Shown piece after piece: positions 33,219 through 42,500 of a stretch of 64,000 bases of DNA. The notes under the pieces were generated by a model, which saw nothing but the letters and a program-made list of their open reading frames with translations, was not told where the DNA came from and did not search any database. The position numbers were made by a program, and so were the translations under genes. The DNA lies in the NCBI RefSeq assembly GCF_015277775.1, contig NZ_CP063849.1, forward strand, positions 6,525,501-6,589,500, given 5' to 3'. Within the stretch, counting starts at the first letter, position 1. Each line of letters starts with the position of its first letter. Source of the stretch: Paludibaculum fermentans (GTDB taxonomy: Bacteria; Acidobacteriota; Terriglobia; Bryobacterales; Bryobacteraceae).

Positions 33219-33394
33219 GGCCAGAGCCGGGCACGGCGTGACAGGGGGTCCAGTCCGCACGGCGTCCTCCGGCCTGGCCAGTCGAAACGAGCCAAGATGG
33301 TGCCCACGATCGTTGGTGAGCGTTCTTTTATGTGGCCCGCATCTGTCTAGACGATAGCTTGGGGGCCACGGTTACGCGCGTTAAGTATTGTGAA
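33219..33394 (+). ncRNA. Candidate structured RNA with 6S-like features
   Basis: This non-coding stretch lies between the convergent-facing end of the histidine kinase gene (33404) and the divergent helicase gene, behind a TATAAT. It contains GTTGGTGAGC at 33312-33321, preceded by CCAGTC...GAGCC...GGTGCCC. That order matches the conserved 5' side of 6S RNA from memory (CCAGTCCCC...GAGCC...GGCGCTCC...GGTTGGTGAGC). Strong local stems are visible: GGCCAG-A-GCCGG (33219-33230) with CCGGCCTGGCC (33269-33279), and GTGGCCC (33332-33338) with GGGCCAC (33363-33369). A possible closing stem joins GCGTGA (33236-33241) to TTACGC (33372-33377). The stems are partly exclusive and the 6S identity is tentative; it could be another RNA class. 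Ends are approximate. Confidence 0.35.
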
Positions 33395-33403
33395 ATCAAC
33401 TAA

Positions 33404-34621
33404 TCAAAGTGGAAACCGGATGGTAACTTCCAAGCCGGGGTTCGCATTGCGCGCGACGATGTCGCCATGATGAAGCCGGACAGCCCTTTGGGCGATGGCC
33501 AGGCCCAGTCCGACGCCTCCGGAATCGCGGGAGCGATGCACTTCCACACGGAAAAATGGGCGGAACAGATCTTCGAGTGTCGCCTCAGGCACGCCGGGGC
33601 CGAAATCGCGGATACGCACCACGGCATGACCGTTCTCCATCGCGGCACTGAGCCTCGTCTTTTCCTCGGCCGGCGCATAGCGCTGAGCGTTTTGCAGGAC
33701 GTTCTCCACCGCCCGCCGCAGCAGGGCCGGGCGGCCGTGGCAGGTCAGGCCGGGCTGGATATCCAGGTTGAGATCGTAGCTCGCGGCAATTTCGGTCAGG
33801 AGACCTGAGAGATCGAAGGGTTCGCGGGCGTGGGCCGCGGGATCGCCTTCAGCGCGCGTCATTTCCGTTAGTTCTCCAATGAGCGCGGACATGCGCGCGA
33901 TCTCCTGCTTTGACTGTTCGGGGCGTCCGAGTTGGACGGCGAGCGAGAGCCGCGAGAGGGGCGTGCGTAACTCGTGCGACACATCCTGCAGCAGGCGCCG
34001 TTCCGCGGTCAGGAGTGTTTCGATGCGATCGGCCATGGCGTCGAAGTCGCGGGCGAGATCGCCCAGTTCATCGCGCCGCGTGGAGCGGGCACGCATGGTG
34101 AGATCGCCGCCGCCGAAGCGCCGGACCGTCTCGCGCAGGGCACGCAGAGGTTGGCCGAAGTGGCGAGCAAAGGCCCAGGCCATGAGCGCAACCAGCAGGG
34201 CGATCCAGAAGTAGTAAGGCAGGAACGACATGAGGTCGGGCCGCGGCATCAGCGCGGCCAGCATCGTATAGTGCTTGTCGCTGGTGCTGTGCGCGATCAT
34301 GCTCATGCCGGGGCCGGAATTGGCGACCTCCGCGGAATGATCCCTACCGGTGAGCAGGTCGTGTCCCGTGGCATCCAGGAGGTAATGCGAACCGGGGAAC
34401 AGGCTGTCGACGCGCTGCATGTAGCGCGCGAGCTCCGGCTTGCCGCCGCGTTCGTAGGCATCGACGGCGGACTCGAGTTGTAGCCGGTGGGTGGAGCGGA
34501 ACATTCTCCCTGGTTCAAAAACACGCGGGGTGAAGTAGCGGTTCGTGATGAAGAAGGCGAGCAGCGAGAGTGCGAGCGTGGCGAGGAACCAGAGCGTCAA
34601 TTTGGTGAAGATGGATCTCAT
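33404..34621 (-). CDS. Sensor histidine kinase (CpxA-like, HAMP/HisKA/HATPase)
   Basis: The protein has 405 residues. TM1 lies at 8-27 and TM2 at about 133-153, bounding a roughly 105-residue periplasmic sensor region. HAMP follows (about 150-200), then the dimerisation domain with phospho-acceptor His206 in DVSHELRTPLSRLSLAV and the ATPase domain (NVLQNAQRYAPAEEKT; VRIRDFGPGVPEA; GGVGLGLAIAQRAVRLHHG). The arrangement and H-box sequence resemble CpxA. The gene overlaps the response regulator by 4 bases and is last in a three-gene operon. Confidence 0.93.
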   Translation of the reverse strand: MRSIFTKLTLWFLATLALSLLAFFITNRYFTPRVFEPGRMFRSTHRLQLESAVDAYERGGKPELARYMQRVDSLFPGSHYLLDATGHDLLTGRDHSAEVANSGPGMSMIAHSTSDKHYTMLAALMPRPDLMSFLPYYFWIALLVALMAWAFARHFGQPLRALRETVRRFGGGDLTMRARSTRRDELGDLARDFDAMADRIETLLTAERRLLQDVSHELRTPLSRLSLAVQLGRPEQSKQEIARMSALIGELTEMTRAEGDPAAHAREPFDLSGLLTEIAASYDLNLDIQPGLTCHGRPALLRRAVENVLQNAQRYAPAEEKTRLSAAMENGHAVVRIRDFGPGVPEATLEDLFRPFFRVEVHRSRDSGGVGLGLAIAQRAVRLHHGDIVARNANPGLEVTIRFPL

Positions 34622-35316
34622 TCGACTGTCTCCCCTGCCTTATCCAGAGCAAACAGATAGCCGGCTCCGCGAATGGTGCGAATCATGGCGCCGCTCTCGC
34701 CCAGCTTGCGGCGGATGTGGCTCAGGTGGACGTCGATCGAGCGGTCAAAGGGCGAGGCTTCCCGCTGATAAAGCCGCAGGGAGATCTCGTCCCGGGATAC
34801 GGGCCGGCCGGCGGCGCGCATCAGTTGCTCGAGAATCTCGTACTCCGCGGCCGTGAGGTCGACTGGCTGATCATTACAGGTGACGGCGCGGGCTGAAGGG
34901 TTGAGCCGCACGCCCGCGATCTCGATATTCGGCGAACTTTCACGCACGGTGACACCGGTGACGCGGCGCAGGATGGCCTGGATGCGGGCCAGGAGCTCGT
35001 CCGGGTCGAACGGTTTGGGTAGATAGTCGTCCGCGCCGAGGCGGAGCCCGGCGATGCGGTCGGCCGGTTCCCCCCGCGCGGTGAGCATGACGACCGGGGT
35101 ATCACTGAAGCGGCGCAACTCGGCGAGCACGGCGAAGCCGTCCATGCCGGGCATCATGACGTCGAGCAGGATGAGGTCGTAGCGGCGGATGCCGGCCGCA
35201 CGCAGGCACGCCGGGCCATCGTGAGCCATCTCCACGGCCAGGCCATTGCTGGTGAGAAAGTCACTGATCAGCGAGCAGAGGTCCCGGTCGTCGTCGACCA
35301 AGAGCAATTGGGTCAT
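34618..35316 (-). CDS. OmpR/CpxR-type response regulator
   Basis: The protein has 232 residues. The receiver domain holds the acidic pocket in LLLVDDDRD, phospho-acceptor Asp52 in LILLDVMMPGMDGF and the conserved Lys in DDYLPKPFDPDELLARI. The C-terminal winged helix is of the OmpR type (LTAAEYEILEQLMRAAGRPV; SIDVHLSHIRRKLGE; TIRGAGYLF). It is encoded by a gene that overlaps the kinase by 4 bases downstream and the FG-GAP gene by 4 bases upstream, so the three are translationally coupled. Confidence 0.95.
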   Translation of the reverse strand: MTQLLLVDDDRDLCSLISDFLTSNGLAVEMAHDGPACLRAAGIRRYDLILLDVMMPGMDGFAVLAELRRFSDTPVVMLTARGEPADRIAGLRLGADDYLPKPFDPDELLARIQAILRRVTGVTVRESSPNIEIAGVRLNPSARAVTCNDQPVDLTAAEYEILEQLMRAAGRPVSRDEISLRLYQREASPFDRSIDVHLSHIRRKLGESGAMIRTIRGAGYLFALDKAGETVE

Positions 35317-37343
35317 CGAACATCCTTCCAGCCGGGCAGGGACACCGTCGTCCTATAGTTGGACTCGTTGAAGTCGGGATTGCGTTTCGGCGCATAGAGG
35401 CGGGTACCGCTAAAGGGGCGGTCCTGGGTATAGATCCAGATGCCAGACTGGTCCCAGAGCATGATTTCGTCGCGGGCGTCGCCTGTGAGGTCGGCCACCA
35501 TGGAGGCGAGGTCCGGATGGCCGTCGTCTGGGAACATCACGGCGCGGCGGAGCTGGCCGTCGATGAGACCGCCTTCGCGAACGTTGCCGGAGAGCAGCGC
35601 CAATTCCTGACCGTCTCCGCGCCAGTTCACGGGCAGAAGCGGGCTGCCGGAGTGAATAGGCTCCTCCTGCGCCAAGATGTTGCCCTGGGCGTCAAACAAG
35701 GTGATGATGCCCGGGTTTCGCCAGTAGTTGATGGTCATCAACTGTAGGCCGGGTACGTCCTGCCGGTATTTGGCGACGCTGGGGCTTTGCGCGTGGCCGA
35801 TGAGCAGGTGCTTGACGATGCGCCCCTCGCGATCGAACAGGATGAAGCCTTCGTCGCTGCCGCACGCATAGACCATGGGTTGCGCCTTGGGATCTCCCGA
35901 GAAGTTGCCGATGGCGATGCCGTCGGCGTGGTCTTTGAGCTCGCTGTCTCGCGACCACAGCTTGCGGCCGTCGTGGGACCAGAGGCTGTAGCCGAGCATG
36001 AACTCTTCCTTGCCATCGCCGTCGGCATCGAAGGCATAAGGATAGTGGCCGGTCTGTCCGTCGCCGCTCCACAACAGCTTCAGCTCGTTGTCGTAGATCC
36101 AGAAGTGCGCATAGCGGTCCTTGACGAGGATCTCACGCGGCTCCTTGTGCCCGGACAGGTTGAGGAACGCGATGGAGTCGCCGGAGTTCAGCTCATACGG
36201 CCGCTCTTTCATGTCGTCGCCCATGCGCGGCATCCAGACGGAGCGTTTCTGCTGGCCGGTGCGGCCGTCGAGGATCTGGAGTTGGAAGTCGCGGACAAGG
36301 ACGACTTCGCTGCGTCCGTCGCCGTCGACATCGTGGATCTGGAACGGCGTGTCGTTGGTGAGCAGGCCGTTGCGTGGATCCGGGCGGCCCTGCTGCCAGA
36401 GCACCTTGCCTTCGAGCGTGATGGCGGTGAGGCAGGAGAGATGGTCGAAGGCGTCGCCGCGAACGCGCGGGATGTTCTGGCCGATCAGGATATCGGTTTT
36501 GCCGTCTCCATCGAGGTCGCCGAGACGGATGTTGCGGCCGGCTCCGAAGGCTGGGGTCGAGATCTTCTTCCAGAGAACCGGCTTGGGGTTGGAGGCTTGG
36601 AGGGTGGCGAGTTCCTGGTTGCGCTTGTCGATCTGGGCGCGGATAGCCTGGATCTGGGCGTCGGCCGCGGTAACGGCGAAGTCAGTGAACCGGGCCGGAC
36701 GGTTGGCGGTAATGCCGGCCTTGCCGGAGAGGATCTCCGTGTCATCGGCTTCGAGCACCAGTTGGCCGTCGATGTATGCACGCATGCGCGGACCCTGGTT
36801 CTCGACCTTCAGCGTGTAGTAGCGGCGGACCTCGTAGCTGAACTTGAACGTACCCAGGTCCCGCCAGGCGGCGGTGCGGAGCTTCTCGTCGAGGGGCAGG
36901 CGCAAGCGCAGGACGGCCTTGTCGCCATCGCGGAGCCCGAAGACATAGTAATGACGGTTGGTGTGATAGCGGAAGACAATGCCGGCCACGTCACCGAAGG
37001 AGAGCGGCTTTACGCGAGCCTCTACCGTGTAGTTCTTCCATTCGGGTTCACCGGTGACGAGCATGGCGTTGAACCATGCGGGGCGATCGGTGAGACCCTG
37101 CTGCTCGACGTAGGACTTACCGTTCTCGTCGCTGGCGATCCAGGCGTCCTGATGGACGATGGGGTTGAACCACGGCTCCAGGGGCACCCCGCGGTGCGGC
37201 AGGTAGTGATACTCCTGGATGGCGGCGTTCAACTGTCCGACGGGTTGGGAGAGCCAACCGGGCGGAAAGCGCGAGAAGTCGTCGCGAATCAGATCGCCGG
37301 CCAGCAGGGGCAGGCAGAGCGCGAGCAGGGCAGGAGTGCGCAT
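35313..37343 (-). CDS. Secreted FG-GAP/VCBS-repeat protein with a lectin-like N-terminal domain
   Basis: The protein has 676 residues with a short signal peptide (MRTPALLALCLPLLAGD). Residues about 15-210 look like a concanavalin/DUF1080-type sandwich (WKNYTVEARVKPLSFGDVAG; HYYVFGLRDGDKAVLRLRLP). Residues about 265-600 form an integrin-like propeller with calcium-binding FG-GAP loops (RLGDLDGDGKTDILIGQNIP; HDVDGDGRSEVVLVRDF; FDADGDGKEEFMLGYSL). It is the first gene of the operon with the response regulator and kinase and overlaps the regulator by 4 bases. A periplasmic ligand-binding or polysaccharide-sensing role feeding the kinase is an inference from this coupling. Confidence 0.82.
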   Translation of the reverse strand: MRTPALLALCLPLLAGDLIRDDFSRFPPGWLSQPVGQLNAAIQEYHYLPHRGVPLEPWFNPIVHQDAWIASDENGKSYVEQQGLTDRPAWFNAMLVTGEPEWKNYTVEARVKPLSFGDVAGIVFRYHTNRHYYVFGLRDGDKAVLRLRLPLDEKLRTAAWRDLGTFKFSYEVRRYYTLKVENQGPRMRAYIDGQLVLEADDTEILSGKAGITANRPARFTDFAVTAADAQIQAIRAQIDKRNQELATLQASNPKPVLWKKISTPAFGAGRNIRLGDLDGDGKTDILIGQNIPRVRGDAFDHLSCLTAITLEGKVLWQQGRPDPRNGLLTNDTPFQIHDVDGDGRSEVVLVRDFQLQILDGRTGQQKRSVWMPRMGDDMKERPYELNSGDSIAFLNLSGHKEPREILVKDRYAHFWIYDNELKLLWSGDGQTGHYPYAFDADGDGKEEFMLGYSLWSHDGRKLWSRDSELKDHADGIAIGNFSGDPKAQPMVYACGSDEGFILFDREGRIVKHLLIGHAQSPSVAKYRQDVPGLQLMTINYWRNPGIITLFDAQGNILAQEEPIHSGSPLLPVNWRGDGQELALLSGNVREGGLIDGQLRRAVMFPDDGHPDLASMVADLTGDARDEIMLWDQSGIWIYTQDRPFSGTRLYAPKRNPDFNESNYRTTVSLPGWKDVR

Positions 37344-37391
37344 GCGCGCCCATTTTACAGGGCCGGGCCTGCGAGTTGTAGAGGCGGCCGG

Positions 37392-38378
37392 TTATTCGCC
37401 GCCGCTCACGGCCAGGCCGACGGGCACGAAGTAGACCTTTTGCGCGTTGGTGTCCAGAACCTGGGCGGGCTGCTCTCCGGCGATGCCGTTGCGCAGCAGG
37501 AAGAGCGAGTTGGAGCCCATGCGGTCGAGACCGCTGGGCACGAAGTCCAGGTCGAGGGCGCCTTTCAGCGAGTTGGAGCCAAGGTCGTAGGCCAGGATCT
37601 GGCGGGATTCGGCATTCGCCACATACAGCAGCTTGCCGTCCTGGGAGAGGGCGACGCCCACGGGGTCGGCTACGCCGCTGCCGGCGGAAGCCACATTGGC
37701 CAGATTCGGATTCTGAGCCCAGTTCGTCACGCGGGTGACGGTACTCAGTCCGCGGTCAGCCACATAGAGAGCATTTCCAGCGAGCAACAAGGCGCCTGCC
37801 TGGGTGAGCGGCATGAGCATCCGGGGCTCCGCGCCAGCGGTCAGGAGATAGAGGGTGCCGGACGACTGTCCCTGTGTGGCAGCGAAGGCGAAGCCGGCAT
37901 TCTTATCCACGGCCAGGGACACGATGCGTTCCGTGATGCCGGACACGCTGACAGAACCGGCGAGCTTGGGTTCGGAGGCCAGCCCGGACCAGAGGTCGAG
38001 CTGCGTCGCGTCGGCGTTCAGGAGTCCGACGGATTCGGCGCCATCGCTCCAGACCACGCGCGAGGGAACGGCGGCCTGCTTGGCGAACTCGCGCCACACG
38101 GGCGCGCCGCCATCTAGCCGTCGCACGAGGTACAGGGACTGGTCCTTGGCCACGAGGGCGTTGCGGCCGTCGGGTGCGGTGGACGCGAAATCGAACGAGC
38201 GGACGAGCGGGCTGCCGGCGTAGGCCGAGCCGGGCATACCAATGATGGGGCGCACCGAGCGGGATTGTTCATCGATCAACAGGCCGGAAACCGGACCGCT
38301 GAGGGCAGATTCTTGAGCTGCGGCGGATCCTGCAGCCAGAGCCAAACAGAGAACAGCGCGTGTGGCTTTATTCAACAT
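37392..38378 (-). CDS. Secreted beta-propeller protein of unknown function
   Basis: The protein has 328 residues from ATG 38378, behind GGAGG with eight bases spacing. The frame continues upstream without coding character. The signal peptide is MLNKATRAVLCLALAAGSAAAQ. The body has SMP-30/lactonase- or YncE-like blades: ALLLAGNALYVADRGLSTVT, ADPVGVALSQDGKLLYVANA and ILAYDLGSNSLKGALDLDF. I do not recognise a catalytic site. It ends close to the FG-GAP gene's start (48 bases), so it may share a promoter or be read into that operon. Confidence 0.75.
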   Translation of the reverse strand: MLNKATRAVLCLALAAGSAAAQESALSGPVSGLLIDEQSRSVRPIIGMPGSAYAGSPLVRSFDFASTAPDGRNALVAKDQSLYLVRRLDGGAPVWREFAKQAAVPSRVVWSDGAESVGLLNADATQLDLWSGLASEPKLAGSVSVSGITERIVSLAVDKNAGFAFAATQGQSSGTLYLLTAGAEPRMLMPLTQAGALLLAGNALYVADRGLSTVTRVTNWAQNPNLANVASAGSGVADPVGVALSQDGKLLYVANAESRQILAYDLGSNSLKGALDLDFVPSGLDRMGSNSLFLLRNGIAGEQPAQVLDTNAQKVYFVPVGLAVSGGE

Positions 38379-38511
38379 AAATCGGCCTCCAGAATGTCCC
38401 AGTGATCTAACTCTTATAGCAGATTCGCCTTGAGGCAGAAAGGTTGCGCGAACCTTTGGGATCGGAGGACAGGCCTCTCGAAGATGATTGGCTTCGTTTC
38501 GGCGAGGGGCT

Positions 38512-39177
38512 TCAGCCGACGAACTGGGCCAGTGGTTTGCCGGAATCGGCGTGCTGGACAAACCGGTTGGAGAGGCCTTGGCTGTACTCGATGGCGATGG
38601 GGATGCCACCCTCAAACCTCAGTTTGGCGAGGATCTGCTCGTGCAGGGGACCGGAGAAGCGCTCGTCCACGAGTGGTTGGAGGCGGGTGACATCGGCGAG
38701 GGGCGCATTTTCGGCGAAGGACTGGATGGCGGGGGCGCGTTGGAGGAGAAGCGCGGAGCGTTCGGTCTGGAGTTTGCGGAGTTCGTTCAGAGCGCGGTAG
38801 AGGGAGCGCTCGAGGTCGCGACGATAGCGGGCGTAGCGATCCAGGTTGGCGGCCTCGGGGCCCGGCTCGGCCAATGGGTTCGTTTCGGCGAGGATGAGGG
38901 ACTCGAAGGTTTCGATGCGGCGGAGGTTCCAGGAGTGGGAGAGGATGCGGTGGAAGAGTTCTTCCTCGAGGCAGCCGGTGGGGCGGGTTTGGAGGCGCAA
39001 TTCGGCTGCGAGGGTGTCGAACTCGATTCGTTCGTATTCGCCGATCTTCAGGGCGAGCGAGGTGAGGCCGTGTTTGCGGGCGTTCTGGGCGGATTGGGCT
39101 TTGCCTTCAGCGGAGGCGGGTCCGGTGGAAAGGCGAGCGTTTGCCTGATTGGCAGTGACCTGAGCGGCGGAAGCCAT
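38512..39177 (-). CDS. Acidobacteria-type conserved protein ('STGPxxAEGKxxSxxNARKHGL')
   Basis: The protein has 221 residues from ATG 39177, with AAGGAG nine bases upstream. The N-terminus ANQANARLSTGPASAEGKAQ followed by SAQNARKHGLTS is the hallmark of a family very common in Solibacter-like genomes. The remainder is helical and charged (LNELRKLQTERSALLLQRAP). No enzymatic motif is known to me; the family's function is not described as far as I know. It has a terminator-like hairpin in its leader (39193-39224). Confidence 0.8.
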   Translation of the reverse strand: MASAAQVTANQANARLSTGPASAEGKAQSAQNARKHGLTSLALKIGEYERIEFDTLAAELRLQTRPTGCLEEELFHRILSHSWNLRRIETFESLILAETNPLAEPGPEAANLDRYARYRRDLERSLYRALNELRKLQTERSALLLQRAPAIQSFAENAPLADVTRLQPLVDERFSGPLHEQILAKLRFEGGIPIAIEYSQGLSNRFVQHADSGKPLAQFVG

Positions 39178-39192
39178 GATGGAAGTCTCCTT

Positions 39193-39224
39193 AGAAATAG
39201 AAAAAGCCGGCGTGGTGGCCGGCT
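39193..39224 (-). promoter_or_regulatory. Terminator-like hairpin in the leader of the 38512-39177 gene
   Basis: On the minus strand AGCCGGC (39224-39218) pairs with GCCGGCT (39211-39205) around a 6-base loop and is followed by TTTTTCTATTTC, then directly by the AAGGAG of the gene. No minus-strand gene lies upstream (the next gene is on the plus strand), so the hairpin is in the 5' leader and could act as an attenuator. Confidence 0.55.
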
Positions 39225-39500
39225 GCGATTCCACGATAGCTGGTGAGGTCAAGGGCGATTCGCCTTTTGTTCTGTGAGGGCTGTTGAAAATAAAGGACAA
39301 ATATATCGCAAACCCCTGTGACTCCCGTTCAGAAGCCACGGATCTGGAGATGGTTGCGATAGAGAACGCGCTATCGACACCGTTGAGCAGCGGCACGCCG
39401 GCCATGCGGAATGGCAGACTTAGCCTCATTCGGGGGCTTGCAGGCGCCCCAGAGAAACGAGAGACTGGCTCTTGTTGATGTCGTCGAAAATCAGGTAAAC

Positions 39501-42500
39501 ATGCCGTTTTATCGTAAATTGTTCATGCTTTCAGTGATCAACCTGTCCTGGCAGGCGGCGTCAATGGAGGCGGCGCCCCAGAAGGTAGCCGCGTCAGCAA
39601 TCAGCTTCGAGCAAAACGTGGGACAGATGAGCAGCCAAGCCCGCTTCGCGGTGCGAGGGGCATCCGAAGCGCTGTTCCTGGCGGCGGGAGAGGCAGTTTA
39701 TGTGCGGGGGCCGCGCCTGACGGCCGCTCCCCCCGCGCGCAAGGCGATGGTGTCGGGAGAACGGCCGGATCTCACCCAGATTCTGGCCGCGGGCGTCCCG
39801 TCCAAGCCCGGGGCAGCCACTGCCAGAGCGGACGATTCCGACCCGGCTGTGGTGCGGATGCAATTTGCCGGCTCGCAGGCGGCGCCCATCGTGGGGCGCG
39901 AGGCGCTGCCGACTACGGGCAACTGGTTTTACGGCAACGACAAATCGCGCTGGCGAGCCAATATCCCGCGTTTCGGACGAGTACGCTACGAGGGTCTGTA
40001 TCCGGGCATTGACCTGGAGTTTCGTGGAGACGACGAGCGGCTGGAGTACGATTTCGTGCTTGGGCCGAATGCCGATCCCGATCGGATCCGGTTGCGCTTC
40101 CAGGGGGCGCGGTCGCAGCGAATCAATGCCGAAGGAGACCTGGTGCTGGAGACGCATCAGGGGCCGCTGGTGCATCGCAAACCGGTGCTGTACCAGACAA
40201 CGGCCACGGGGCGAAGGCAGGTGGACGGCCAATTCGCGCTGCTCGCTTCGGGCGAGGTGGCTTTCCGGGTGGGCGACTACGACCGAAGCCGGGCGTTGGT
40301 GATCGATCCCGTGGTGTACAACACCCGACTGGGCGGCGCCAGCGCCGGGGCCGACTATGGGACGAGCGCCCCCTCGCATGTGACCTGGTATACGCCGCGC
40401 TACACGGCTGTGGACTCCTCGGGCAAAGTTTATGTCATCGGCTACACCACTGCCTGGGATTTTCCGGTAGTGAACGGGCCCCGCGTCACTCCCACGGGTG
40501 GGCTGTACCTGGCGAAATTCGACCCGGCGCTTTCTGGCCCTGCCTCGCTGCTGTACTCGGCCGTGCTGGGTCCTGTGTTACCCGACTTTTTCACAGGGCG
40601 GCATCAGCCGTTTCTGGCAGCGGACGATACGGGCAATGCCTATGTGACCTTCGCGGCAAAATCGGGCTTTCCCATCGTGGGCGGCTTCGACTCGAGCGCG
40701 GGCGGCCTGGAGGCGGCGTTGGTGCGCGTGGACACGACCAAGAGCGGAATGCAGTCACTTGCGTACTCGACCTACATCGGCGGATCGAGAGACGACACGG
40801 TGTGGGGCATGGATCTCGACGCAGCCGGAAACGTGTATGTCTCCGGGCACACCTCCAGTTGGGACCTGCCCGTCACGCAGAACGCTTACGACATGACTTG
40901 CGGCACGAATGGCACTTGCGATGTGGCGTTGACGCCGACCAACACGGACGCGTTCTTCATGAAAATCAACACGCGGCTGAGCGGGCAAAGCAGCCTGGTG
41001 TACGGTAGCTTTTTCGGCGGGTCGCTGTTCGAAGTCCAGCCAACCATCAAGGTGAGCAAGTCAGGCCTGGTGTACCTGGTGGGACACACTCAGTCGGCTG
41101 ATCTGCCCACCCGAAATGCGTACGATACAAATTGCGGCGTCTCCAACTGCAACGGAGGCAAGTCCGGGGATATCTTCATCGCCAAGTTCGACCTCTCCGT
41201 GGCGGGCTCCAACGGGCTGCTTTATTCGACCTACTTCGGCGGCGATGGGACTATCGATGGGCACGATCCGTTTACTTCCGGCCGGAGCTGGACAGGAGCC
41301 GAGTATGCGATCGCTATCGCGGTGGACGAGACTGGGAATCTCTTCCTGTACGGGATCTCGTTCCCCGACTCGCTGGGCAACTTCCCCTTGAAACTGCCTT
41401 TCAACGCTAAATCGCACTGGTCTGACTTCTTCTTCGCCCGCTTCGACACGACGCTCTCGGGCGAGTCCTCGCTGGTCTTCAGCACCTATGTGATGGGACA
41501 AACGTTAACTGCCTTCGGTTTCGGTGAGATGGCACGAGACGCCGAGGGCATGGTGTATCTTACGGGTCTCTCCGATGACGCAACCACGCCGACCGCGAAC
41601 GGGGCGCAGACCGCGCCGCGAGGGGCAGGCGACGCGTTCCTGGTGAAGCTGGACCCCTACGCTACGGGACCGGCGGCGTTGAAATACTCCAGTTATCTGG
41701 GTGGGAGCGGATCTGAGTTGACGTTTGGTGTGGAAGCGTTGGGCGCGGGCGTGGCTGTTGTCGCAGGCACGACGGATTCGGCCGATTTCCCGATGGTGAA
41801 GGCCTCGCAGTCCTTCGGAGGAGGGACGGACCTGTTCCTGGCACGCTTCGACACCACCAAGTCCGGAGCGGCATCCCTGCTCGAAGCCACTGCCATCGGA
41901 GGGGAATCGGACGAAGGGGTTCAGCTTTGGGGTGGATTCTTCTCTGTCTCCCTGGCCACGGACGCCGCCGGGAACGCATACATCCATTCCTGGACCGACT
42001 CGTCGGCGTACCCAGCAACCTCAAATGCGTGGCAAACCGGCCAGAATCCTGATTCGGCGGGCCAGGACCAGTTCCAGGAGTATCTGGTGACGGCTGTGCT
42101 GGCAAAGCTCGCTCCGCGCAATTCGAGCTGCGAATACAAAGTGAGCCCGGGCTCCCGCCTGATTCCGTACGCGGGCGGCCACGTTTCGTTCAGCGTCGAG
42201 ACTTCGGCAGGGTGCCCATGGACGGCCTCGACGAATGCCTCTTTTCTGAGCTTTCCCTCCACCAACGTATTTAACGGCCCCGGCACGGTGGAGGTGCAAG
42301 TGGCTCCTTACGCCCGGACCGATTACCCGCGGCTGGGCTTTCTGACCATCGCCGGCAAGGTGGTCTCCATGGAGCAGAGTAACGCGCCATGCACCCCAGC
42401 GTTGTTGACTACGAACTATATGGAGTTTCCAGTGGGAGGTGGTGCCGCGCTCGTCCAGTGGAGTGGGGACTGTCCGGCTTCCCCGTCCCGAATTGAATCC

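Noticed and set aside
35787-38117. A 776-codon plus-strand open frame opposite the FG-GAP gene
   Set aside because: The composition mirrors the antisense of FG-GAP codons and no motif is present; the minus-strand genes have signal peptides, motifs and operon overlaps.
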